DNA from: Lentimicrobiaceae bacterium
GTDB taxonomy: Bacteria > Bacteroidota > Bacteroidia > Bacteroidales > SKPS01
DNA: 11,019 bases
Direction of reading: 5' to 3'
Assembly: GCA_007119395.1 (NCBI GenBank)
Contig: SKPS01000209.1
Location: 1-11,019 of the forward strand
A program made the position numbers and the translations under genes. Positions 1-6,786 of this stretch are shown here, piece after piece. Positions within the stretch are counted from its first letter, which is position 1; every line of letters begins with the position of its first letter. Under the pieces are notes generated by a model that searched no databases, was not told the origin of the DNA, and saw only the letters and a program-made list of their open reading frames with translations.

Positions 1-2
1 CC

Positions 3-302
3 ATCTCCATCCATGCCCTTTCCCTTCTGTTGTTTCTGCTGATCACTGCGGCTGTCAACAAGCCCCATCCGGTACACCTTTTCCCTGAGTCATACTTTTC
101 GCCCAATCATGTGGCAGATCTCCTGTCCGGTATCTTCACCCACATAATGGCCATCACATCTATTGCAGCAGCAATCATGTTCATATTAACCTGGCGGAAA
201 GAGCGTGCCGGCAAGCTGTTCGTCATCCATCGCGGGATCTATGTTGTCTGGGCATTGGCACTCACCTGGTTGTTATGGTTTTATCAACTTCTCATCTTTT
301 AA
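3..302 (+). CDS. C-terminal part of a small multi-pass membrane protein, unidentified
   Basis: The frame is open to the left edge, so the N-terminus lies outside the window; a TTG at position 30 is a possible start but is not needed. The visible 99 residues contain three hydrophobic segments, roughly residues 1-18, 42-63 and 74-98. The positive cluster WRKERAGK sits between the last two, which suggests that this loop is cytoplasmic. The protein ends in a hydrophobic tail (WLLWFYQLLIF) at a TAA stop. Histidines occur at the start of the second and third segments (THIMA, IHRG). I do not recognise the family; small four-helix integral membrane proteins of the HsmA type are a weak possibility only. 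The acetyltransferase gene begins immediately downstream, so the two may be co-transcribed. Confidence 0.6.
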   Translation: MSIHALSLLLFLLITAAVNKPHPVHLFPESYFSPNHVADLLSGIFTHIMAITSIAAAIMFILTWRKERAGKLFVIHRGIYVVWALALTWLLWFYQLLIF

Positions 303-313
303 TCTTACAAACC

Positions 314-1042
314 ATGCTGTTCATCACATCCATATTGGCCAATTACAGGTACGCCACAGAAGATTGCGTCCGGGAGCGTTCATTGAAAACCGTTGCCAGG
401 GTTGGAGCACACAGTTTTCTGGATGATCCCATGACCATTGCACAGGTTCAGGGGATAGCAAACCCTGAGTGGATGCTGGAGGCTCATGGTCTGATTCAGG
501 CAGAACATGCCGAAAGGTGCGGGGCGCTGCACCTGCTCGACGGTGATGATCCCCGGGGCTTCCTGGTCGCATATGACACCCTTGACAAACCCTGGTTATC
601 AGAGAAGCTGATGTTGGCAAGGATCATTCTGGCAACCTTTCAGAAGCTAAGCTTCAAAGAGTTCCGGATCCTTACCCGCAATATCAGAAGTCATAGCAAG
701 GCGCTGAACTTGTCGTGGTATAAACGGATGGTAAAAGGGCGTCACTACCGGATGAAGGTGATCGCCATTGATCCGATGCTGAGGGGTACCGGAGCTTTCC
801 GCAGGCTCATCACCCCGGCACTCGACTATGCTGACCGGGAGAGAATTCCGGCGGTACTCGAAACCCACAACCCAAAGAACGTTGGCTTGTACGAGCACTT
901 TGGGTTTGAACTGGTGCAAACCATCACCTCGCCCGAAACCCATATCAGCCAATACTGTATGATCCGGAAACCACAGCCTCAAGCCATGAAGGTTGAACGC
1001 TTCACTGTTGAGAATAGGTTGAAAGAGGTTGAAGGAGGTTGA
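314..1042 (+). CDS. GNAT-family N-acetyltransferase
   Basis: This is predicted to transfer an acetyl group from acetyl-CoA to an amine on an unknown small molecule or protein in the cytoplasm. The C-terminal half carries the GNAT signature: a beta strand (MKVIAID) leads into the acetyl-CoA pyrophosphate loop PMLRGTGAF (about residues 154-162 from this start), then a helix, then ETHNPKNVGLYEHFGFELV (about 183-201), the usual strand, helix and GFE turn of motif B. The N-terminal YATED...LKTVARVGAHSFLDDP resembles the first strand and helix of GNAT proteins. The ATG at 314 is preferred because it follows the upstream stop; an ATG at 275 would add 13 residues and overlap the membrane gene by 28 bp. 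No Shine-Dalgarno is evident at either. The last codons (KEVEGG) and the stop lie inside a 10-bp tandem repeat, so the C-terminus may have been altered by repeat growth. Confidence 0.85.
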   Translation: MLFITSILANYRYATEDCVRERSLKTVARVGAHSFLDDPMTIAQVQGIANPEWMLEAHGLIQAEHAERCGALHLLDGDDPRGFLVAYDTLDKPWLSEKLMLARIILATFQKLSFKEFRILTRNIRSHSKALNLSWYKRMVKGRHYRMKVIAIDPMLRGTGAFRRLITPALDYADRERIPAVLETHNPKNVGLYEHFGFELVQTITSPETHISQYCMIRKPQPQAMKVERFTVENRLKEVEGG

Positions 1043-1076
1043 ATGGGGTTGAGATTGAATGGGGTTGAAGGAGGTT
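1017..1076 (+). repeat. 10-bp tandem repeat (GGTTGAANGA type) across the end of the acetyltransferase gene
   Basis: Consecutive units are GGTTGAAAGA (1017), GGTTGAAGGA (1027), GGTTGAATGG (1037) and GGTTGAGATT (1047), followed by another GGTTGAAGGA at 1063 and a partial unit at 1073. The array begins inside the coding region, supplies its TGA stop at 1040-1042, and continues into the intergenic DNA. Confidence 0.8.
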
Positions 1077-1138
1077 TATTTTATTGATAAATAACTTTAT
1101 ATCTGATAATTAACAATGGAATTACGGTCAAAAATTGT

Positions 1139-1221
1139 CAATTACGAATTACAAATTACAAAATGCTAACAGCCAACGGCCAATAGCCAACAGCTAAAAG
1201 CCAACGGCCAAAAGCCAAACG
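1139..1221 (+). repeat. Two adjacent 7-bp tandem repeat arrays (AATTAC type, then CCAACGG type)
   Basis: Three heptamers of the form NAATTAC run from 1139 to 1159. After AAAATG, eight heptamers in exact 7-bp register run from 1166 to 1221: CTAACAG, CCAACGG, CCAATAG, CCAACAG, CTAAAAG, CCAACGG, CCAAAAG, CCAAACG. The consensus is CCAANRG. The array ends 5 bp before the hydrolase ATG, so it occupies the place where a ribosome binding site would be. The rest of the 184-bp gap (1077-1138) is AT-rich with no clear promoter. Confidence 0.85.
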
Positions 1222-1226
1222 CCATC

Positions 1227-2303
1227 ATGAAAAATTCAAACATCCAATATAGAGTAACTACCATGCTGATCATCATTGCTTCAGTGGCCATTCTCCTGCT
1301 GGGTGGCATGTTACATCTCGGCATCCGTCCTTATACACCTTCATGGCCTGAGGGGACCTCAGCGGCAGAGGAGGGCATTGCTGAGTTGCAGCCTGTAGAT
1401 ATCAACGGCAGCAGACAGTGGCTGCTGATCCGTGGAGCTGACCGAAGCAAACCGGTACTGCTGTGGCTTCATGGCGGTCCGGGAGCAGCCCAGATGCCGC
1501 TGGCGCATGCCCTGCCCCCTGAGTTGGAAAAACACTTCGTAGTGGTTCACTGGGATCAACGTGGTGCCGGTAAATCCAACACCCGAGATCTTGACGAACA
1601 GACACTGAACCCGGAGCAGTTTCTGGATGATGCACTCGAAGTGATCAGTTATCTGCTGGCGACACTGCAGCAAGAGCAGATCTGGCTGTTGGGGCACTCT
1701 TGGGGAACAAGGCTCGGCATAGAGCTAATCCAACGACACCCGGAACTCTTCCATGGATATGTTGGTGTATCACAGGTGGCTGACCACCGGAAGGCGGTGG
1801 AGCTGGCCACCATGGTGCTCAGAAAGAAACTGGATGAGACCGAAAACCACAACGCACTCAAAAAGCTGGAGCGACTCAATAACCCGGCGCTGTACCATGC
1901 CGATTACCGTACCCTGGTGGGGATGATTGATAACCACTGTGCTGACTATGCGCCCTCAACACTTGAACTGGCACGCGTTGCACTCAAGGCACCCGAATAC
2001 TGCTTCAGAGACTACCTCAGGCTGTGGCGGGGTGTGCAACGGGGTGGCAATCCGATGCACCGAAACGGAATAATGGAGCCGTTCTCATACCTCAACGATA
2101 CCCTGCACACCTCCGTACCAGTGTACCTGATCGCCGGCCAGCACGACCTCAACACACCCCTCAAACTGACGCGTGAACTCTACCACAAGATCAATGCACC
2201 CGAAAAAGAACTCATCGTCTTCGAAACCTCAGGCCACCTCCCTTTTTTCACTGAAAAAGAGCGGTTTGCACAAGTGATGATGCGGATCGCAGGGACAAAG
2301 TGA
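1227..2303 (+). CDS. Membrane-anchored alpha/beta hydrolase, proline-iminopeptidase-like
   Basis: This 358-residue protein starts with a short polar stretch and one hydrophobic segment (about residues 13-28), an uncleaved anchor or signal peptide that places the enzyme outside the cytoplasmic membrane. The hydrolase domain shows the S33-type motifs in order: oxyanion-hole HGGPG (82-86), WDQRGAGKS (109-117), nucleophile elbow GHSWG with Ser158, a lid region (about 185-290), acid Asp307 in AGQHDLNTP, and His337 in SGHLPF. All three catalytic residues are present, so it should be active. HGGPG and WDQRGAG are typical of prolyl aminopeptidases and related hydrolases, but the substrate cannot be read from sequence. 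A downstream ATG at 1263 would remove part of the anchor and is less likely. The start lies next to heptamer repeats and has no Shine-Dalgarno. The next gene begins 62 bp downstream on the same strand. Confidence 0.88.
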   Translation: MKNSNIQYRVTTMLIIIASVAILLLGGMLHLGIRPYTPSWPEGTSAAEEGIAELQPVDINGSRQWLLIRGADRSKPVLLWLHGGPGAAQMPLAHALPPELEKHFVVVHWDQRGAGKSNTRDLDEQTLNPEQFLDDALEVISYLLATLQQEQIWLLGHSWGTRLGIELIQRHPELFHGYVGVSQVADHRKAVELATMVLRKKLDETENHNALKKLERLNNPALYHADYRTLVGMIDNHCADYAPSTLELARVALKAPEYCFRDYLRLWRGVQRGGNPMHRNGIMEPFSYLNDTLHTSVPVYLIAGQHDLNTPLKLTRELYHKINAPEKELIVFETSGHLPFFTEKERFAQVMMRIAGTK

Positions 2304-2365
2304 AAATGAGTTTCTTTGTACGCAGGAAACAGCCCGGTTGATACATCAGGAAAAACGGTTGAAAG

Positions 2366-3157
2366 ATGAATACAAAGCTGATCAGAAAACTCCCACTGGT
2401 ACTCCTTTTATGGATCGTCACCACTACCCTCTATGCTCAGTCGGGACACCGGTTAGATGTGCATGCAGGGATGGCGGGGATGGCGTTTCGGGACCGGGGG
2501 ATGTCGCCCCTGTTATACACCGGCCAACTGTTGTCGGGTGGGCTGACATACTGTCTCATGCAGGAGGAGAGAGAGATGGTATTTGACTTCACCCACCAGC
2601 GGGGAGTTATCCACAATGCGTACAGCAATCATTGCCGTTACCGTTCGCTGGCACTCAGCACTCAAACCATTTACCCTTTAAGAAGTTACGGCATGCACAC
2701 CCTGCTGTTGGGGTGGACCAACCACAACCATTTTCACATCCACCAGAACGAGCAGTTCACCAACTTCAGCGAGCGTTCCGACTATTTCACCTCGTTTGGG
2801 GCATTGCTGGGTTATCGTGCCGACAAAGCGTTGAATGGGCGGAAGCTCCGTTTCGAGCTCCCTGTGGAAGTGGCGCTGCTGGGCTTCTACCTGCGGCCAT
2901 CGTTTGTGTCGAATGCCCCCAAAGGGTATGTTGAGCCGGGCAGCGGTGGGTTCCGGGGCTTTCTCAACTCGATCGATCCGTTTGTTCCCTGGAACGACTG
3001 GTTCATTGGAGCACACCCACAGACGACCCTGGTGATGAAAAACGGCAATGGGGTCTCAATAGGTTACCGGTTTCAATGGCTGGGACTGAATGAGCCCGTG
3101 AGAATCACGATGGCAAACGGGTACTGGAACGTTTCACTAAAAACTACGCTGAGATGA
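2366..3157 (+). CDS. Secreted, predicted outer-membrane beta-barrel protein of unknown function
   Basis: The 263-residue product opens with a clear signal peptide: basic MNTKLIRK, a hydrophobic core LPLVLLLWIV, and a likely cleavage after TLYA (residue 24) before QSG. The remainder alternates hydrophobic and polar residues and ends in ...ITMANGYWNVSLKTTLR. The amphipathic strand-like spacing and aromatic residues (LLSGGLTYCLM, VSIGYRFQWLG) suggest a small outer-membrane barrel. The chain is rich in His and Asn around residues 110-130 (GWTNHNHFHIHQNEQF), which could be a metal- or ligand-contacting patch; that is inference. I recognise no named family. The ATG at 2366 follows directly after the signal-peptide-compatible frame opens. 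The stop overlaps the next start as ATGA (3154-3157), so it is translationally coupled to the S41 lipoprotein and probably works with it at the cell envelope. Confidence 0.75.
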   Translation: MNTKLIRKLPLVLLLWIVTTTLYAQSGHRLDVHAGMAGMAFRDRGMSPLLYTGQLLSGGLTYCLMQEEREMVFDFTHQRGVIHNAYSNHCRYRSLALSTQTIYPLRSYGMHTLLLGWTNHNHFHIHQNEQFTNFSERSDYFTSFGALLGYRADKALNGRKLRFELPVEVALLGFYLRPSFVSNAPKGYVEPGSGGFRGFLNSIDPFVPWNDWFIGAHPQTTLVMKNGNGVSIGYRFQWLGLNEPVRITMANGYWNVSLKTTLR

Positions 3158-4164
3158 AGAGAGAGAGATGGCTTTTGATACCCCTGGCAACCCTGATGCT
3201 TTTAACCTCATGCGAGAAAGTGTTTCTGGCCAAAGACCCGTCAACCGATCCGATGACACAGTTTGAGCACCTGTGGAAAGCCGTTGACGAGCAGTATGCC
3301 TATTTTGCATTGAAAGGGATCGACTGGGACTCGGTATACACGGCATATCGTCCACGTATTGAGGAGACCATGGACGAGCAAGTGTTGTTCGATGTGCTGG
3401 CCGGGATGTTGCACGTATTGCGAGACGGCCATGTGAACCTCACCGCTCCATTTGACAGAAGCCGTAACTGGGATTGGTTTCTGGACCATCCTGTCAATTT
3501 CAACCACACCGTAGTGTACCGCAACTACCTGGGCAAGGAGTACCGCATCACCGGTCCATTGCACCATACAGTGATCGATTCGGTGTTGTATGTCTATTAC
3601 GCCTCTTTCGGCAACACCATCAGTGAAGCACATCTGGACATATTGACCGAGCGAGCTGAGGGTTTGAAGGGGATGATCATTGACATCCGCCACAACGGAG
3701 GGGGCAGCTCCGGCAATGCTGACAGGTTGGCGTCGATGCTTACGGATGAGAAACGCCTTTACGGTCGAAGTCGCATCAAGACCGGACCGGAACATGACGC
3801 CTTTTCAGGGTGGTCAGATATGCACATTCACCCGCGCGCGGGGCGGGTATTTACCGGTCAGGTGGTGGTATTGTGCAACCGCCATTCGTACAGTACCTCT
3901 TCACGGTTTGCTCTGATGATGCAGGCGTTGCCACATGTCACGCTGATGGGTGATCAGACGGGTGGTGGTGGTGGCATCCCGGTCTTCGGGGAGTTACCCA
4001 ATGGCTGGGTCTACCGGCTGTCGGCTACCCAGACGGTTGATCCGGAAGGCAACCACATCGAAGAGGGTGTAGCGGTCGATGTGCAGGTCACCCTCGACCC
4101 GGCCGACGAAGCCGCAGGCATCGATACCATTATTGAAGAAGCACTGAAGAGATTGGGAGAGTAA
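3154..4164 (+). CDS. S41-family peptidase-like lipoprotein (tricorn/IRBP-type)
   Basis: The 336-residue product has a lipoprotein signal ending in LLTSC (Cys20), so it should be lipid-anchored in the envelope. Residues about 35-96 (FEHLWKAVDEQYAYF...LRDGHVNL) match the tricorn C1-like helical region with the RDGH motif typical of S41 proteins. The protease core contains YYASFGN (about 148-154), DIRHNGGG (177-184), a serine-rich nucleophile region CNRHSYSTSS (241-250), and GDQTGGGGG (266-274). CtpA-type S41A enzymes have a catalytic Lys in the position of the glycine run (usually FGKG); here there is none, so a Ser/Lys dyad is not available. That fits the S41B (tricorn/IRBP-like) branch or a degenerate enzyme. 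No PDZ domain is evident. The start overlaps the preceding outer-membrane gene by 4 bp. The 3' end faces the convergent ATPase gene only 15 bp away. Confidence 0.85.
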   Translation: MKRERWLLIPLATLMLLTSCEKVFLAKDPSTDPMTQFEHLWKAVDEQYAYFALKGIDWDSVYTAYRPRIEETMDEQVLFDVLAGMLHVLRDGHVNLTAPFDRSRNWDWFLDHPVNFNHTVVYRNYLGKEYRITGPLHHTVIDSVLYVYYASFGNTISEAHLDILTERAEGLKGMIIDIRHNGGGSSGNADRLASMLTDEKRLYGRSRIKTGPEHDAFSGWSDMHIHPRAGRVFTGQVVVLCNRHSYSTSSRFALMMQALPHVTLMGDQTGGGGGIPVFGELPNGWVYRLSATQTVDPEGNHIEEGVAVDVQVTLDPADEAAGIDTIIEEALKRLGE

Positions 4165-4179
4165 TTGGCTGTTGGCTGT
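4165..4179. repeat. Heptamer repeat filling the whole gap between convergent genes
   Basis: The 15 bp between the two stop codons are TTGGCTGTTGGCTGT, two copies of TTGGCTG plus one base. TTGGCTG is the complement of the CCAACAG heptamer found at 1166-1221. No separate terminator hairpin is visible between the two convergent genes. Confidence 0.75.
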
Positions 4180-5304
4180 TCATCCTGGTATTACCACAAA
4201 ATCCCTGAAGTTGGTCCGGTCAATGAGTTTTACTTCTGATTGATAGGCCTCCGTGAAAGATTTAGGTGCTCGATGCCCTCTTCTGTTCTGCCATTTGAAT
4301 TCGTATCCCACGACATTCCCGCCGACATCTTCAACAAAATCAACCTCCTGCTGTTGAGTTGTTCTCCAGAAGTAACAACGTGCCAGGCTCTGCTTGTATC
4401 CGATCTGCTTGATTCGCTCTCCAATCAGAAAATTCTCCCACAAGGCTCCTTTGTCGGGTCGCATACTGATGGGATCAAAATTTCCGATGATCATATTGCG
4501 AATGCCATTGTCATAGAAGTATATCTTCTTGCTGGTCTTGATCTCATTGCGAACATTTCTGCTGTAACTGCCCAGCTTATAAACCACAAACCCTTTCTCC
4601 AGGATTTCAATGTATTTGCTGATGGTGTTCTTGTCAACCTGGCAGATCTGGGCCAGCTCAGTATAGTTCACTTCGCTCCCAATCTGTAATGCAAGAGCCT
4701 GAACCAGCTTGTCAAGCACCTCCGGCTTCCGGATGTCAGCATGGGCCAGAATATCTTTGTACAGATAACTGCTGACCAGATTTCGTAACACGGCAATTTC
4801 ATCACCCACATGATTCAGAACATCAGGATACAGCCCATAAGTCAATCTGTTTTCCAGATTTTGCTCTGCTTCAAGATATCCATGGTGTTGCTCGTACTCT
4901 TCCCACGAAACTGGATAGAGAAGGTACTCCCATTTTCTGCCGGTCAAGGGTTCGTTGATGCTCGTCGAAAGATCAAATGAGGAAGAACCGCTCACAAACA
5001 ACTGAACGTCTTTGAAACGATCGGTGATGATCTTCATGGTTAGCCCGATTCCGGGTATCCGTTGCGCTTCGTCAATAAAGAGGTATTTGTGCTTACCAAT
5101 GATTGACTTGATGTGCGCTGTATTTGGCTCATTGAGTATCGATCTTGTATGGGGATCATCACCACTCAAAAGCAAATAACTCCTGGTTGCCAGTATGGTT
5201 TCAATCAGGGTGGTTTTTCCCACTTGCCTTGGCCCCATAACCACAATGGCCTTGCCCGAATTCACCCTCTTTTCGATACGCTGATGCAGAAATCTTGTGT
5301 ACAT
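4180..5304 (-). CDS. AAA_14/DUF4143-family P-loop ATPase
   Basis: This 374-residue protein belongs to a family of ATPases that is widespread and usually solitary in Bacteroidota, archaea and other anaerobes; its role is not established. Visible parts are Walker A GPRQVGKTT (24-32), Walker B YLFIDEAQ (74-81), a sensor-like FVSGSSS (103-109), and TGRKWEYLLYPVSWEEY (121-137), typical of AAA_14. A helix-turn-helix-like stretch EVNYTELAQICQVDKNTISKY spans about 211-231. The DUF4143 C-terminal part has WENFLIGERI (289-298), WRTTQQQEVDFV (313-324) and YEFKW (334-338); the E...EVDF...EFK spacing resembles a PD-(D/E)XK nuclease fold. The ATG at 5304 is chosen over an in-frame GTG at 5352 because a Bacteroidota -7 box lies between them. 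It is convergent with the S41 gene and has no same-strand partner in the window. Confidence 0.9.
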   Translation of the reverse strand: MYTRFLHQRIEKRVNSGKAIVVMGPRQVGKTTLIETILATRSYLLLSGDDPHTRSILNEPNTAHIKSIIGKHKYLFIDEAQRIPGIGLTMKIITDRFKDVQLFVSGSSSFDLSTSINEPLTGRKWEYLLYPVSWEEYEQHHGYLEAEQNLENRLTYGLYPDVLNHVGDEIAVLRNLVSSYLYKDILAHADIRKPEVLDKLVQALALQIGSEVNYTELAQICQVDKNTISKYIEILEKGFVVYKLGSYSRNVRNEIKTSKKIYFYDNGIRNMIIGNFDPISMRPDKGALWENFLIGERIKQIGYKQSLARCYFWRTTQQQEVDFVEDVGGNVVGYEFKWQNRRGHRAPKSFTEAYQSEVKLIDRTNFRDFVVIPG

Positions 5305-5320
5305 GATTCTATATTTTCTG

Positions 5321-5328
5321 CAAAGATA
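5321..5328 (-). promoter_or_regulatory. Bacteroidota-type -7 promoter box for the ATPase gene
   Basis: On the - strand this reads TATCTTTG, an exact match to the TAnnTTTG box used by the Bacteroidota primary sigma factor. It lies 16 bp before the ATG at 5304, so the leader would be very short. A clear TTTG -33 element is not present. Instead a small inverted repeat, GGTGA/TCACC (5338-5342 and 5349-5353), sits in that area. Confidence 0.55.
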
Positions 5329-5396
5329 ATAACTTTTGGTGATTATATTCACCGTATATTATGCTTATCGGGGAATAGAGTTGGGAATCGGGGGAC

Positions 5397-5414
5397 TGTA
5401 GGGACAAGGCATGC
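5397..5414 (+). repeat. Half of a dispersed palindromic element (TGTAGGGACAAGGCATGC)
   Basis: This stretch matches the left arm of a palindrome of the form GTAGGGACAAGG-CATG-CC..., which I recall as a dispersed repeat in many bacterial genomes. The expected right arm (CTTGTCCCTACA) is absent, so this would be a truncated copy. The identification is from memory and is not demonstrable within the window. Confidence 0.35.
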
Positions 5415-5453
5415 TTTAATCCGGCGAACCCCGGAACGCTCGACCCAGGCCAG

Positions 5454-5505
5454 ATGGCTGTTGGCTGTTGGCACGGTGAACAGAAAACGGCAAACGGTAA
5501 ACGGC
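5454..5505 (+). repeat. Heptamer repeats, TTGGCTG type then AAACGGC type
   Basis: ATGGCTG (5454), TTGGCTG (5461) and TTGGCAC (5468) are followed by AAACGGC (5485), AAACGGT (5492) and AAACGGC (5499), in 7-bp register within each run. The first type is the same heptamer, in the same orientation, as the repeat at 4165-4179 and the complement of that at 1166-1221. Confidence 0.75.
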
Positions 5506-5711
5506 TGAAAACTTGAGTGTTTCTGCGAACTCGGCGCAAAGACAATAATTCTTGCAATTGATTTCAGGTGGCTAGGCAACTTTTTTCAGCTTTTTGGTGT
5601 CTGTTATTATGTGAGATGGCGTGTACCCCTTATTGACTGTTTTGGTCGGATATTTAAGCGATGTGAATTGAAATCCCTTCTCAGTAAATATGAACCATAA
5701 ACCTTTTGGTA

Positions 5712-6470
5712 ATGAATAACAGATTTGTTTTTTTTAAGGTTTCCATATTGATATTTGTATGTTTGATCGGAGCCGGGACATCAGGGCAGAACCTTTTATG
5801 GTACAGTGCGTATGGAGGAGACAACGTTGATCATCCTGCAGGAATCTCTTTTGATCAACACCACAATACCTACATAACGGGCACCTTTTATTCAACGGTT
5901 TTCTCTGCACCGCCATTATCAATTCCCAAAGGGCCGAACATTATTTTCTTTTTACTGAAGCTTGATCCCTACGGAACCCCTGAGCTCCTGATCCGTCCCA
6001 ACAGAGGCACCTTCTATGGTGCCAATGTGCAGGCCGACTCAAAAGAGAATATCTATTTACTTGCTGTTTACTCCGGAAGTGCACGGTTGCTGTACAATCA
6101 GGATCTGCCGTTTCCCGGTGATGGCGGCAGGGGCATTTTGGTGAAATACGACCAAAGTGGAAATGTACAATGGTACCACACCATGCTTAATGAAGATTGG
6201 GTGGGTATCAGGGTGGGTTTGGCCGTGGTGGGCGACAACCACATGGTGCTGGCAGGTTCCGGCAGAGATACTGTATTTGGTTATCAGTCCGACACCTCTT
6301 TCGTTATGCAGTTAAATGTGAGGTGTCTCGATTCCACCGGAATAGTAAAGTGGTATCACAGTTTTAACGCATCGGATCAATCTCATTGGAAGCGGATCAA
6401 TTTCAAATCAATAAGGAGAGGTCTTGATGACAAGATCTATATTGCAGGGACCAAGTATACCGATACATAA
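5712..6470 (+). CDS. Secreted beta-propeller-like (SBBP-type) protein, probably truncated
   Basis: The 252-residue product has a signal peptide (basic NNR, hydrophobic core VSILIFVCLIGAG, cleavage near residue 25) and then starts with NLLWYSAYGGDNVDHPAGISFD, typical of Bacteroidota secreted proteins with SBBP propeller repeats. Blade-like motifs recur: HHNTYITGTF (51-59), KENIYLLAVY (111-120), GDNHMVLAGSG (174-184) and DDKIYIAGTKY (239-249), with WYH/WYS strand motifs between them. Family members are normally much longer and end in a type IX secretion C-terminal domain; this one stops right after the last blade motif. The TAA (6468-6470) is immediately followed by a dispersed CCACCTCACCC repeat. 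I infer that the 3' part was lost or displaced and that the product may be non-functional. The ATG at 5712 is preferred over a TTG at 5706. No promoter match was found upstream. Confidence 0.72.
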   Translation: MNNRFVFFKVSILIFVCLIGAGTSGQNLLWYSAYGGDNVDHPAGISFDQHHNTYITGTFYSTVFSAPPLSIPKGPNIIFFLLKLDPYGTPELLIRPNRGTFYGANVQADSKENIYLLAVYSGSARLLYNQDLPFPGDGGRGILVKYDQSGNVQWYHTMLNEDWVGIRVGLAVVGDNHMVLAGSGRDTVFGYQSDTSFVMQLNVRCLDSTGIVKWYHSFNASDQSHWKRINFKSIRRGLDDKIYIAGTKYTDT

Positions 6471-6500
6471 CACCACCTCACCCCCCCCCTCTCCTAAAGG
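6471..6500 (+). repeat. Truncated copy of the CCACCTCACCC dispersed repeat
   Basis: CACCACCTCA, a run of nine C, then CTCTCCTAAAGG matches the arm and first hairpin strand of the element at 7033-7153 (CCACCTCA...CTCTCC..AAGG). The right half is missing. It abuts the stop codon of the propeller gene. Confidence 0.6.
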
Positions 6501-6578
6501 CGCTACTCTTTATACACATCTTTTAAGCCTGATCGATCCCAGTATCATGGTATCAATATGTTGAATGATTTTGAAAAA

Positions 6579-6746
6579 ATTGGGGCACCAATACCTCATG
6601 CCATAGTAAACCTCAGTAGCCATGTGGCACCCCCCAATATCTTAAACCTCATTACCTCATCGCTTACCATTAGGTAATGAGGTAAAAAATCTATAATAAT
6701 TTTCCAGGCTACTGAGGTTAACTGAACAATGAGGTTTGGTATGGCA
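6579..6746. repeat. Nested inverted repeats
   Basis: Arms found by eye: ACCTCATTACCT (6646-6657) with AGGTAATGAGGT (6672-6683), a perfect 12-bp stem with a 14-nt loop; AACCTCAGTAGCC (6609-6621) with GGCTACTGAGGTT (6707-6719), 13 bp; TGCCATA (6599-6605) with TATGGCA (6740-6746), 7 bp. An alternative local pairing is ATTGGGG (6579-6585) with CCCCAAT (6632-6638). The first three are nested, so the region could fold as one long imperfect hairpin. CCTCA occurs repeatedly throughout. Confidence 0.7.
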
Positions 6747-6786
6747 AGGCAACACAGCACTTCTGTAGCCAAAAAGTTCATTGGCT

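Larger units (their letters stand above)
5305..5711. other. Gene-free stretch between divergent genes
   Basis: These 407 bp contain the ATPase promoter, half of a palindromic repeat (5397-5414) and a heptamer repeat cluster (5454-5505). From about 5506 to 5711 I see only an AT-rich upstream region for the propeller gene. It has a weak promoter-like TGTCTTTG on the - strand (5537-5544) and no coding potential in either direction. Short open frames here are not convincing genes. Confidence 0.6.

Noticed and set aside
1139..1221. CRISPR-like array
   Set aside because: The units are contiguous 7-bp repeats without spacers.
2338..2934. Alternative-frame open frames overlapping the outer-membrane protein gene
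   Set aside because: They lack domain or signal features, whereas the 2366-3157 frame has a clear signal peptide and a coupled downstream gene.
5305..5352. GTG at 5352 as an upstream start for the ATPase
   Set aside because: It would place the -7 promoter box inside the gene, and family proteins normally begin close to the MYTRFLHQRI region.
5397..5453. tRNA-like stretch around GGCGAACCCCGG
   Set aside because: No acceptor stem, anticodon arm or complete T-arm could be drawn.
5537..5552. Promoter on the - strand with TGTCTTTG
   Set aside because: It deviates from TAnnTTTG, has no -33 element at a suitable distance, and is far from any - strand gene start.
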